Positions 36,078-44,472 of a DNA stretch of 64,000 bases are shown here, piece by piece. The notes under the pieces are model-generated. The model had not been told where the DNA came from. It worked only from the letters and a program-made list of their open reading frames with translations, and did no database searches. Numbering within the stretch: the stretch's first letter is position 1; every line of letters starts with the position of its first letter. Location: positions 62,001 to 126,000 of the forward strand of contig CAWKAO010000003.1 in NCBI GenBank assembly GCA_963847665.1, in the 5' to 3' direction. Source of the DNA: CAWKAO01 sp963847665. Lineage in GTDB: Bacteria > Actinomycetota > Humimicrobiia > Humimicrobiales > Humimicrobiaceae. A program made the translations under genes and the position numbers.

Positions 36078-36951
36078 TCCTTTTCTTTAAAGGCAGGAAT
36101 ACGTCCGGTAAAAAAACAACTATCAGGCCTGCAAGTATGGATATGAGCAATATTACCGGTACTTCTTTTAAATAATTTATGTTTACTGCTTCTGCTGGAA
36201 CAGAAGGTTCTTGAGAAATAATGACTGTATTTAATATATAATCTTTATTATCTAAAATATTGTATTTTATTGAGCTTAAGTCTTCATATATTCTTTTATC
36301 TGCAGCTTCAGTAGGATTAAGTTCGTTTAACTTCTCGTTTATCTTCGCTTCGAGTTCACTTATGGCATTTGCCTTCTGATTGTAATAATTGTCCAGAAAA
36401 GTATTTATCAGGGTGCTGTTTATTTTATAAGCAACATCCGGATCATAATAAGAAATCCTTATTAATAGTACCCTGTTATTATTATCGGTAAGAGTAACAA
36501 GAGCAGATAGTATGCTGTCTGCGGTAACTCCATCACCAGTCTGAGCAGCAACTTCATCCAAAAAAGATTTATCCTTTATCTGTTTTGAAAGAAAGTTGAG
36601 TTTTGATATCTCAAGCTCATCGCCCTTCTGGTTTGAAAGATAAACGTCAATACTTGCTGATTCATCAGGGAAGTACTTTAACAGGTCATCATTATAATAT
36701 ACTCCTGAGAGCTTAAGTCTTGACGAGGACTCATAAATGGGTATTTTGATAAATGTATACAAAAGGCCTGCAATAAGGATTATGACCATGGTAGCAATAA
36801 AAGCCCATTTGCGCCTTAAGAATATTATGAAAATATCTTTTATGGTCAAGCTATGTTTCAAAAACTTATCTTCCCTGTAATTACTTTGTCTTGTTCGTCT
36901 AAAAAATATTAGAATTTTTTTACAGCTATTTGAGCTATTATTATATAACAT
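36070..36951 (-). CDS. Wzz-like polysaccharide chain-length determinant (no kinase domain)
   Basis: Up to 293 residues. A membrane helix at about 48-68 (WAFIATMVIILIAGLLYTF) is followed by the IPIYESSSRLKLSG beta motif of Wzz proteins. Next comes a mainly helical outer domain with KISYYDPDVAYKINSTLINTFLDNY-type pattern, then a second helix at about 265-285 after the conserved proline (EPSVPAEAVN). It sets polymer length together with Wzy. There is no fused tyrosine kinase. The first 30 residues (Ser/Asn/Lys/Arg-rich) look unlike the family; a TTG at about 36861 with GGGAAG upstream is a likely alternative start. First gene of the minus-strand assembly operon. Confidence 0.84.
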   Translation of the reverse strand: MLYNNSSNSCKKILIFFRRTRQSNYREDKFLKHSLTIKDIFIIFLRRKWAFIATMVIILIAGLLYTFIKIPIYESSSRLKLSGVYYNDDLLKYFPDESASIDVYLSNQKGDELEISKLNFLSKQIKDKSFLDEVAAQTGDGVTADSILSALVTLTDNNNRVLLIRISYYDPDVAYKINSTLINTFLDNYYNQKANAISELEAKINEKLNELNPTEAADKRIYEDLSSIKYNILDNKDYILNTVIISQEPSVPAEAVNINYLKEVPVILLISILAGLIVVFLPDVFLPLKKRNE

Positions 36952-37056
36952 GCAAATTATAGATAAAACCTAATATTTCTTTACTTTGTAAATAAAATGT
37001 TTTATTTTAGAAAAACTATTTTTACTAAAAACCCGATAATACAATAGAGCAGTAAT

Positions 37057-37845
37057 ATGCAAACAGTCAGTAGTGGCATTAAGATAGGAGTGATCCCTGC
37101 AGCTGGATCTGGTTCCAGGCTTGGTTATCTTTCAAATCTACTCCCCAAGACTTTGTTTCCCGTCTATGACAGACCTATTCTGCACCATGTGATAAACCTT
37201 ATGGAATCCCTTGGAATTGAGGATATTTACATAATCATCAATATTCATAAAGAAAAAATAAAAGAATATCTAAAAAATTCCCATGACGGGTTAAAAGCCA
37301 GAATACATTTTGTCGAACAGAAAGAATTAAATGGCACTGCTAATGCAATAATGCTGATAAAGAATTATACTAAAAATCAACCTTTTCTTACCATGCTTGG
37401 TGATGAATGTATTTTCAATGATACTTTACAGGATTTTATAAAACTCTTCTATAAAAATGATTGCGTGGCTGCAGAAATAGTAATCAGGGAAAAGGACAGG
37501 GAAATCATTATGCAGACATGTTGTGCAAGAATGGCAAAAGATAACAGGATAATCGAGATAATTGAAAAACCTACTGAACCAAGTACAAATATCAGGGGTT
37601 GTGGAGTTTACCTTTTTGGCCCCGGTATATTTGAATTTATTGAAAAAACAGAGATAAATCCTTTAAGAAATGAGAAAGATATTACAACTGCCATAGACAA
37701 TGTAGCAAAAGCTAAAAAAGCATTTGGGTACTTTTTAAAAGGATCGACCATCAATATAAATAATGCAGATGAGCTTCTGAAAGCAAGCAGTCTTGCTAAA
37801 AAATATATAAACTCTTTTCACGTTGGCAAAAATAATTCTTTCTAA
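37057..37845 (+). CDS. Nucleotide-sugar pyrophosphorylase (glucose-1-phosphate nucleotidyltransferase family)
   Basis: 262 residues. The signature PAAGSGSRLGYLSNLLPKTL runs from about residue 14 and corresponds to the GxGxRxxPxTxxxPK loop of RmlA/GalU-type enzymes. LGDECIFND holds the metal-binding Asp, and VEQKELNGTANAI the base-recognition part. RmlA is usually about 290 residues, so this is a slightly short member. It joins a sugar 1-phosphate to a nucleoside triphosphate. With the RmlC and RmlD genes nearby, dTDP-glucose synthesis is the favoured but unproven reading. It stands alone on the plus strand, divergent from Wzz and 16 bases from the convergent Wzx gene. Confidence 0.84.
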   Translation: MQTVSSGIKIGVIPAAGSGSRLGYLSNLLPKTLFPVYDRPILHHVINLMESLGIEDIYIIINIHKEKIKEYLKNSHDGLKARIHFVEQKELNGTANAIMLIKNYTKNQPFLTMLGDECIFNDTLQDFIKLFYKNDCVAAEIVIREKDREIIMQTCCARMAKDNRIIEIIEKPTEPSTNIRGCGVYLFGPGIFEFIEKTEINPLRNEKDITTAIDNVAKAKKAFGYFLKGSTININNADELLKASSLAKKYINSFHVGKNNSF

Positions 37846-37861
37846 CCCTCTGGACTTACGT

Positions 37862-39130
37862 CTATTTTACTTCAAATCTCTTATTGCTTATAAAAAACCA
37901 GACCATAAGTATTATAAATGAAATAAACTCTCCAAGTATCACAGCTATGATTATGCCGTTTATCTTAAAAAATGGGATAAAGATAGCAAAAAGCCCGACT
38001 TTTATTCCTTCAATAACTGGGTTCAGCTTTAAAATACTGTTACCACTGCCCTGGTAGCTTGCCATGTATTTAATAGTCAGGTTTACCGGGATAAAGATTA
38101 CGGGTATCAGTATCATCTGGCCATAGCGGACGGTCGTAGTATCCACCACATCAAAAAAGACCCTTAATAAAAATGGTGTAATAAACCAAAAGATAACAAA
38201 AAGTAATACTCCGGTCAAAATTATGAGAACTAGGCCTTTTTTTAATATCCTCCTGTTATCCCCTTCGGTTCTTGAGGCAAGCTTTACAGTCGGGACGTTT
38301 ACAAGGGTCTTTAGGCCGTTTTTTATAAAAGATGGAAATATATTTATTATGCTGTAAATACCTACAGTTGCAGCATTTGCGGCGGCATCAAGTATAAGTT
38401 TTTCAACGTTTGTAGCAATTACAGAAGCTACTGATGAACCGGTGATCTTGATTCCATGCTTTATGAGTTCTTTATCTTTTTCCTTGTCCACAGGATCATG
38501 TCTGATACTTTTAAAGATTATGAAGTAATATATCACATTAAAGACGGCGACTATCAGGATAAAAGCAAGTATAGTAAAAAGATAATTACGGTAATAGAAC
38601 AGTATAAGTGCGCAGACACCAAACCTGATAACAGCCATTATGGTGTTAAATATCAATATCTGCTTGAACTTCCTTTCACCATAGAAATATGACTCCCATA
38701 TATTGAAGCCATAATATACTGGCAGCAGCAGGCTGGAGAAAATAAGGGCCATTTTTACATCACTATTTTTATAATAAGTAAATGCAAGTATAACCATTAT
38801 TATACTGCCGGCTAGGGAAGCTAAGGTGCTTATTTTTGTAGCTTTTATAAAAAAAGACCGGTACTTTTTTGCTACTGCTTTAGTTACAGAATTATTAAGT
38901 CCATTAATTGAGCATATTACAAGTATGTTAAATACAGAGAAGAAAATCTTATAATTTCCCAGATCCTCTAAAGATAAGAATTTGACAAGCAGATAATTAA
39001 GAAAAAATCCATCAAGTGAGGCAATAAAGAGGTTCAATATGCTATAAACACTATCATTGAAATTACCTTTAATATATCTGATCAAAAGGCCTGGATCAAA
39101 ATATTTTTTTAATTTTTTTTTATTAAACAA
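37862..39130 (-). CDS. Polysaccharide repeat-unit flippase (Wzx-like, MOP superfamily)
   Basis: 422 residues with about twelve membrane helices and a cationic N-terminus (MFNKKKLKKYF). ATNVEKLILDAAANAATVGIYSI in the middle matches the seventh-helix region of polysaccharide flippases. LASRTEGDNRRILKKG and the late PVIEGIKVGLFA follow. It moves undecaprenyl-PP-linked repeat units from the inner to the outer leaflet, feeding the Wzy-type polymerases at 26677/31666. Weak sequence conservation in this family means the call rests on topology and on its place among assembly genes. Confidence 0.85.
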   Translation of the reverse strand: MFNKKKLKKYFDPGLLIRYIKGNFNDSVYSILNLFIASLDGFFLNYLLVKFLSLEDLGNYKIFFSVFNILVICSINGLNNSVTKAVAKKYRSFFIKATKISTLASLAGSIIMVILAFTYYKNSDVKMALIFSSLLLPVYYGFNIWESYFYGERKFKQILIFNTIMAVIRFGVCALILFYYRNYLFTILAFILIVAVFNVIYYFIIFKSIRHDPVDKEKDKELIKHGIKITGSSVASVIATNVEKLILDAAANAATVGIYSIINIFPSFIKNGLKTLVNVPTVKLASRTEGDNRRILKKGLVLIILTGVLLFVIFWFITPFLLRVFFDVVDTTTVRYGQMILIPVIFIPVNLTIKYMASYQGSGNSILKLNPVIEGIKVGLFAIFIPFFKINGIIIAVILGEFISFIILMVWFFISNKRFEVK

Positions 39131-39175
39131 TTTCAGGATATTATAAAGATATCAACTTATATTTATTTTAAAATG

Positions 39176-39682
39176 TTATTTTACTGCTTTCAGGATAAAC
39201 CCTGTTGTAAGGATGTCACTATTCACATTTAAAAGATTGTTTTCTTCAGCTTTTATTTCCTGTTTTACGAGATTTTTGAGATTATTACTTATGAATTTTA
39301 TTTTTTCTTTAAAAAAAATATCTTTATCAATTTTTTTAAACCTCTCAAGATATTTTTCCATATCGATTAAAAATTGGATACTACGGTAAGTACCCTGAAA
39401 ATAAACGGATACTTCCCTGAAGCCAATCTCCCATAATTTTATGCTGAGCCACTTGTATGAATAGACATTTAAATTATTTATGGGCTCAGTACCAAAAATA
39501 AACGGGCATGAAAATATTAGTTTTCCCCCATCATTTAGGTGATCATATATTTGTTTAAGGTCTTCCTCCGGATTTTCTAAATTATTATCCTTTATTATCG
39601 CGACATCATATTGTTTTTTGTTTAGATCACAATTGCCATAAAAGCAGATATCGCTGTCTTTCCTTAAATCCAGCGATCTCAT
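39176..39682 (-). CDS. SAM-dependent methyltransferase, C-terminal half, possibly fused to the upstream GT2
   Basis: 168 residues as an independent ORF. KQYDVAIIKDNNLENPEEDL, then DHLNDGGKLIFSCPF and a WLSIKLWEIGFREV stretch correspond to the later motifs of class I methyltransferases (after the SAM-binding GxGxG). The first half of the fold, including a clear glycine-rich loop, is missing. The ORF overlaps the GT2 at 39627 by 56 bases in another frame. Dropping one A from GGAAAGAC in the overlap would give a continuous GT2-methyltransferase protein of about 491 residues (total length 1477, 3n+1). So either a short stand-alone methyltransferase-like protein or the tail of a frameshifted fusion. 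Confidence 0.62.
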   Translation of the reverse strand: MRSLDLRKDSDICFYGNCDLNKKQYDVAIIKDNNLENPEEDLKQIYDHLNDGGKLIFSCPFIFGTEPINNLNVYSYKWLSIKLWEIGFREVSVYFQGTYRSIQFLIDMEKYLERFKKIDKDIFFKEKIKFISNNLKNLVKQEIKAEENNLLNVNSDILTTGFILKAVK

Positions 39683-40652
39683 TTTCTATAAAATGATCAT
39701 TAAAAAAATCCCTGAGAGAAAAATCACCGGTCTCATTGACAACTGCTTTAGCAGCATCGATGCTTTGGAAGACTGCCTCCGAAAGCAGGCATCTGTTAAT
39801 ATAGTCTATCCACTGATCTGAAGTCGTTCTCTCTATATTCTTATACTTACCTTCAGTTTTTAATATTCCTCTGCCTAGATGCATATAAACCACATTATTA
39901 TCATCATCAAATGCTCTTGTCGAATTAATATTATATATCTCCAGGGTCTCAGGTATAAGGTCCACTGATTCAGGTTCATCAAATGTATTTCTCGCAGCAA
40001 AGACCCCATAGTCATTTTTTAAAAACTCATGTATCAGCTTGTCGCCTATATCATAAGCGGGCAGTTCAGGCATAAAACTTAAATTCAATTTTTTATAAAG
40101 TTGAAAATCGATAAGATATCCACAAACATGAAGGACGCCCTCTGGTACCCTTTCTTTTGTCAATCTAAAACCAGAAGCCCTGATCTTATTGTCTAGTTTT
40201 GAGAGCAGAAATTGCAACCATCCATATTTACAGACAACTGTATCTGAATGAAACGTCACAACGTATTTTGCATTCTGATCTATTAGCCTTACCCCGACTT
40301 CCATTGCAATTCCATTAGAGTAAGAACCTCTTTCCTTTGGTTCGGTACGGATGAACACCAGATTTACATCATTTAATTCATTCATCCATCCCAGGTTTTC
40401 AACAGGAGAATGGTCATCTATTACCCATAGCTCATAGGGAATATCTGTAAATTTTTTAATACATTCTATACTTAGCCTCGTAAGAATCGATGCATCTTTA
40501 TTAGGCTGGTAACTGACGATCAGTATTTTAGGAGCATCGGCAGGTCTTCTATTATTTGCATTATATTTTATTTCATACTGTTTCCCATCAAATTCCAAGA
40601 TTGTGTTTAGATATTTATTGCTTTCTAACCAGTTTTCCATCTTATTCCTCAT
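39627..40652 (-). CDS. GT2-like glycosyltransferase
   Basis: 341 residues. The GT-A core starts near residue 43 with KILIVSYQPNKDASILTRLS, WVIDDHSPVENLGW (first Asp motif), RGSYSNGIAMEVG and VTFHSDTVVC (DxD region, SDT). The C-terminal part is rich in Asp and Asn and ends oddly after ERQRYLLLWQL. This tail may be out of frame, because the methyltransferase ORF continues in another frame (see 39176). Cytosolic; adds a sugar to the repeat unit. It belongs to a minus-strand group with an SDR and RmlD/RmlC-like genes, so the sugar may be a 6-deoxyhexose. Donor not determined. Confidence 0.8.
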   Translation of the reverse strand: MRNKMENWLESNKYLNTILEFDGKQYEIKYNANNRRPADAPKILIVSYQPNKDASILTRLSIECIKKFTDIPYELWVIDDHSPVENLGWMNELNDVNLVFIRTEPKERGSYSNGIAMEVGVRLIDQNAKYVVTFHSDTVVCKYGWLQFLLSKLDNKIRASGFRLTKERVPEGVLHVCGYLIDFQLYKKLNLSFMPELPAYDIGDKLIHEFLKNDYGVFAARNTFDEPESVDLIPETLEIYNINSTRAFDDDNNVVYMHLGRGILKTEGKYKNIERTTSDQWIDYINRCLLSEAVFQSIDAAKAVVNETGDFSLRDFFNDHFIENEIAGFKERQRYLLLWQL

Positions 40653-40699
40653 AATCTGCTGATTACAATATTTTTAAGTATTATTGACTTGGAACTAGC

Positions 40700-41692
40700 C
40701 TATTCAATGATAGACACTTCGTTGTTCCATTTGAGCTTCTTGAAGATCTCAATATTTTTATATTTTTCCTGATTCAGATCTCCATAATAATCAAGATTGC
40801 TGTAGAGTTCTGAAATTATATCTGCTATATCAAATTGAGGTTGGAATCCAAGTTTGGTCTTGGCTCTTTCTATTTTTACTTTATAGTTTCTAAAATCCTG
40901 AATATTATTGATCTCCAATTTTATTTTTTCATTAGTCAATTTTTCAATCTCACTTTTTACAAGATCTCCAACCTGGCCGACTGTATAATTACCGGATGCT
41001 ACATTGAAGCACCCACTTATAGAATATACAGCTTGTATCGACCTGAGATAAGCTGAAACAGCATCCCGGATATCAAAAATTGGCCGCCATATTGATGGAT
41101 TATTGATCGTAATCTTTCGCTCAGTAATAGCTGTTTTTAACATAGTGTTTACTATCAGGTCAAATCTCATTCTCGGACTGTGTCCACATACTGTTCCCTG
41201 CCTTAAAGCAATAACTGAAAAGTCATCATCATGTAATTGAAATACTCCCCGCTCCCCCTGAAGTTTTGAAATACCATAAGGGTAAAAACAGGCCACAGGT
41301 GAATCTTCATCGTATAATTCATCAACAGTGTATCCATAGATCGAGCAAGAAGAAGCATATATAAATCTTCTTATTCCTGCCTGTTTACAAATAAAAGCCA
41401 GGTAAGCCGGGAGCGCAGCATTATAAATAAAATTCTTCGCGGGACTATATTCAGCCATCGGATCGTTGGAAAGACCAGCTAAAAAAATAAACTGGTCGAA
41501 ACCGGTAAAGTCCTGTTTCTGGCAATTAAATAAATCCTTTTTTATAACAGTGACATTTTCAGGCAGATGGTTACCAAACCAGCAAAGGTCGATCACCGTA
41601 ATATCATAACCGTGCTCTATTAGTTCAGGTATCAATCTGGAGCCTATATAACCTGCACCTCCACCAATAAGTAAGCGTATTTTTTTATCCAT
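40700..41692 (-). CDS. Extended SDR, NAD-dependent sugar epimerase/dehydratase
   Basis: 330 residues. The NAD motif is IGGGAGYIGS at residues 9-18, with ASSCSIYG in the serine region and the pair Tyr/Lys in YGISK. The WRPIFDIRDAVSAY motif late in the protein is typical of extended SDRs that bind nucleotide sugars. It is not a clear RmlB, because the dehydratase Asp/Glu pair next to the active-site serine is not seen; the residues there are CS. Start codon abuts the stop of the frameshifted RmlD-like gene upstream, so they form one operon. Probable 4-epimerase or 4-ketoreductase on a nucleotide sugar; which one is unknown. Confidence 0.84.
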   Translation of the reverse strand: MDKKIRLLIGGGAGYIGSRLIPELIEHGYDITVIDLCWFGNHLPENVTVIKKDLFNCQKQDFTGFDQFIFLAGLSNDPMAEYSPAKNFIYNAALPAYLAFICKQAGIRRFIYASSCSIYGYTVDELYDEDSPVACFYPYGISKLQGERGVFQLHDDDFSVIALRQGTVCGHSPRMRFDLIVNTMLKTAITERKITINNPSIWRPIFDIRDAVSAYLRSIQAVYSISGCFNVASGNYTVGQVGDLVKSEIEKLTNEKIKLEINNIQDFRNYKVKIERAKTKLGFQPQFDIADIISELYSNLDYYGDLNQEKYKNIEIFKKLKWNNEVSIIE

Positions 41693-42428
41693 TTAGTTCC
41701 TTTTTGACTTTAATAATTTATTATACCTGTCACAGATCAATGATGTATCCCTGGGGGCAATAAAAGAAACATCTTTAACTGAAATTGTCCCGATCTTTTT
41801 TCGTTCGTCCAGTCCACAGGCATATTCGTAAACTGTTTTCCTTTTTCCCCCAATATGAATAATGCCAGTTATATTTTCTCCATTTTTAAGTATATCAATG
41901 ATCTTTTTTGCAATTACACTTACATTTTCACGGCTGGTCCACTGATCAATAAAAGCTTTTTCATATGGGAATACATTTGGACCAAAACTTGTCCTGATTA
42001 TCAAAGAATTATTGTAAAGATGTACGGCGCATTCTCCCCCCAGTTTGGACCATGCATATTTATTCACCGGGAATACAGGATCGTATTCTTTATATTTCCC
42101 CTTGTCACCTTTGAAAACATAATCGGTTGAAATATAAATAAGCCATAAGTTATATTTTAAACATAGCTTAACAATATTAGCCGTACCAATAATATTTATA
42201 TCTATACCTTTTATAGGGTCTTCATTGACTTTTGGCGGAGAAGTAAATGCAGCAGCATGTATTACTAGCTTATATTTTTTACTCCTTTATAAAATTATCC
42301 ATCTTTTTATGGTCAGTGATATCAAATTCTCCATGTGAGGGAAAATACGCTTCCGGGACAAGTTTTTTGAGTTCACTTCCCAGCATACCGCTCCCACCTG
42401 TAATAAGAACTTCTTCGGGATTAATCAT
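41693..42428 (-). pseudogene. RmlD-like sugar-nucleotide reductase (SDR), one frameshift
   Basis: About 244 residues after removal of one base. ATG at 42428-42426 starts VLITGGSGMLGSELKKLV, the cofactor motif. The frame stops at TAA after FIKE near 42280. The other frame continues with KLVIHAAAFTSPPKVNED, STDYVFKGDKG and the active-site YAWSK at the start of the second half. Length 736 is 3n+1, which fits one extra base. The protein is shorter than RmlD (about 290). It would reduce a 4-keto-6-deoxy sugar nucleotide with NAD(P)H in the cytosol. It ends one base before the next gene and lies 90 bases downstream of the RmlC-like gene. Confidence 0.8.
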
Positions 42429-42518
42429 TTAGTATCCTATAAATTATTTGAATAAATAAAATTATTAGAACGTTCGTCATTAAGCCAACCGTTTAGAGTA
42501 AGGCCAGTTTTGTCTTTT

Positions 42519-43079
42519 TCAGAAATGAAGTTCAGTAATATGGATTATGCTTTCGAATTTCTGTTTTAAATCCTTTTTACATAGCGACCAGTCAAAATCT
42601 TCTGCAAGCGGTGAGATACTTGCTTCGCATCCGGGACTGTATTCTCCTGTACAGAAGTACTCTATCAAGCTGTTTTTTACCAGCAGTATTCCATGGGCAA
42701 ACCCCGGCGGGACCCAGATCCATTCAGCTATATTACTCTCGGGATCATTTGGCATATCATAAGCAATAATATTTCCAAGAGTAGGTGAGTTCTTTCTTAT
42801 ATCAAGCGCAAAATCGACTAAATGCCCTGATAAGGGCCTGACTAATTTCCCCATATATGGGTTCCATTGAAAGTGAAGACCCCTAAAAGCACCAGTGTAG
42901 GAAAAACTCTCATTTGCCTGTACAAAATTTTTACCTTTTAAAAAACCAATATCATCGTTATTGAGAAGGTCACTTTTTCTATACTGCTCCGTAAAGTACC
43001 CCCGGTGATCACGGAAACGCTCAAAAACTACTACTTTAACTTCCGGTATGGCCAGTTCTCTGATTTCTTTGATCTTCAT
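42519..43079 (-). CDS. rfbC: dTDP-4-dehydrorhamnose 3,5-epimerase-like cupin (RmlC family)
   Basis: 186 residues, the usual RmlC size. FRDHRGYFTEQY, QANESFSYTGAFRGLHFQ (catalytic His69) and the VDFALDIRKNSPT motif are all in place, as are WVPPGFAHGILL and the later CTGEYSPG. RmlC epimerises C3 and C5 of dTDP-4-keto-6-deoxyglucose. Related enzymes act on C3 or C5 only, or on other keto sugars, and the sequence does not settle which. Cytosolic dimer. It opens the group RmlC, RmlD-like, SDR, GT2, and lies about 90 bases after the end of the GT4 gene. Confidence 0.89.
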   Translation of the reverse strand: MKIKEIRELAIPEVKVVVFERFRDHRGYFTEQYRKSDLLNNDDIGFLKGKNFVQANESFSYTGAFRGLHFQWNPYMGKLVRPLSGHLVDFALDIRKNSPTLGNIIAYDMPNDPESNIAEWIWVPPGFAHGILLVKNSLIEYFCTGEYSPGCEASISPLAEDFDWSLCKKDLKQKFESIIHITELHF

Positions 43080-43172
43080 AGGTTTTTCCTTAAATTTAAA
43101 TATTTTCTTCTAAATTTTAATCTTTTTAGGTTAACTTATCACTAATATAATATCAATAAATAAAAGAGGTTT

Positions 43173-44151
43173 TCAAAGCTTATTGAATATTTCTACATAA
43201 GCTTTACATGACTTATTATTATCATAAAGACCAGAATTGATCAGCGATATCCTGCCTGTATTTTTTATAATTTTCAATACAGTACTCCATTTTTTCTGCA
43301 AGCTTCCTGTGGTCAAAATCCCTGTACTGCTTAAAAATCTCGTTTGAAACATTAGCAAGAAGTTCAGGAGCAAAATTAAGAACTTCTGCCATAGCCCCCG
43401 TATCAAAACCTACAACCGGGATACCGCAGGAAAGAGCTTCGATGACAGAATTGGGGCAAGCAGGATTTAGCTGGCAATGCACCAAAATATCCGATTTCCT
43501 CAGTTCGTCCCCGATCTGTTTCTTATCCATCCTGCCAAGGCATCTTATATAATCCCTGTCAGTATATTTTAAGACGTCATCACTTGTTATAGGCCCAATG
43601 ACCTTAAGCTCCAGGTCATAGCTTCCCTTCAAACTGTCCATTGCAAGCACTACCGGTTCTATCATGTCTCTATTCCTAAACGAACCAGTAGTGACAAATA
43701 TGATCTTATCCTTATTAAATTTTCTTTCTGAAGGATAGAAAATAGTCTTATCTGCACCATTATTAATAATCACATATTTATCTTTACTGAGTTCACCCAT
43801 AATGGTAAAACATTCGAGTCTGCTGTATTTACTCTGGAATATGATAAAATCCGAGTATTTAAAGTATTCCCGCTTTATATGCCTGTTTAACCAAAGATAT
43901 TTTAATCCATGTTTTGAAGGATAATAGATTCCGTCAAGCCGCTGTATTATTGGATATTTTTTCGATTTAAAATATTCTAAAATGGTCTTATTATAAGATA
44001 TGGGAAAGAATATCTTATCTGCTTTTTTAAAGTCAGAATCTTCATCATAGTACCTGTGATTATTTTTTATCATGTATTCTTGCAGGTACTGCATAAATGT
44101 CGAAGGGCCCCCGACATTTCTGGTAAAAGTCTTAAATGGTATAAAGATCAT
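43173..44151 (-). pseudogene. GT4 family glycosyltransferase, frameshift near the C-terminus
   Basis: The main frame of 309 residues runs from 44151 to a TGA at 43224-43222. An extra base in the AAA at 43226-43228 (plus strand) appears to cut it. The other frame continues naturally with YDNNKSCKAYVEIFNKL to 43173. Length 979 is 3n+1, giving about 325 residues. GT-B features: RNVGGPSTFMQYLQEYM near residue 11, YYPSKHGLKYLWLN, IFVTTGSFRNRDMIEPVV and the donor motif NPACPNSVIEALSCGIPVVGFDTG, a variant seen in many sugar transferases. Only the last C-terminal helix is affected, so even the short form might work. Cytosolic; substrate unknown. Confidence 0.82.
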
Positions 44152-44472
44152 AATTATTTCAATAAATATAATTCAGGCTAAAATATATCAAATTATGAAA
44201 AGTATTAATACAATAAAATATATAAAAGAGAATTTTTTAATTCATCAATTCAGTTAAAAAAAAGATGGAATTTCACTAAACTGAATTATTATTTTTTATT
44301 TAAAGATCTATAATTAACTTTAAAATTTTAATATATTTTTATATATTTCAGGTATTATGCTTTATAAGTATCGTCAGTGTTTTATTTGATTCAGATTAAA
44401 AAAACAGTATTCCTAATTATTAATATTAAAATTAAATAAACATTTTATTGATCAATTTTCAGAAATATCAAG
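44152..44472. other. AT-rich divergent intergenic region with an inverted repeat
   Basis: 321 bases without a supportable gene, between the divergent GT4 and ATP-grasp genes; it must hold both promoters. It is very AT-rich. A perfect nine-base inverted repeat, AATTCAGTT at 44247-44255 and AACTGAATT at 44279-44287, has a 23-base loop and a T-rich stretch after it. This could be a weak hairpin or a chance match. A TGCTTTATAA stretch near 44358 resembles an extended -10 reading towards the ATP-grasp gene. No RNA gene recognised. Confidence 0.5.

Noticed and set aside
43173..43406. Separate 77-residue protein
   Set aside because: Only its last 17 residues are meaningful; they are the displaced C-terminus of the GT4 gene.
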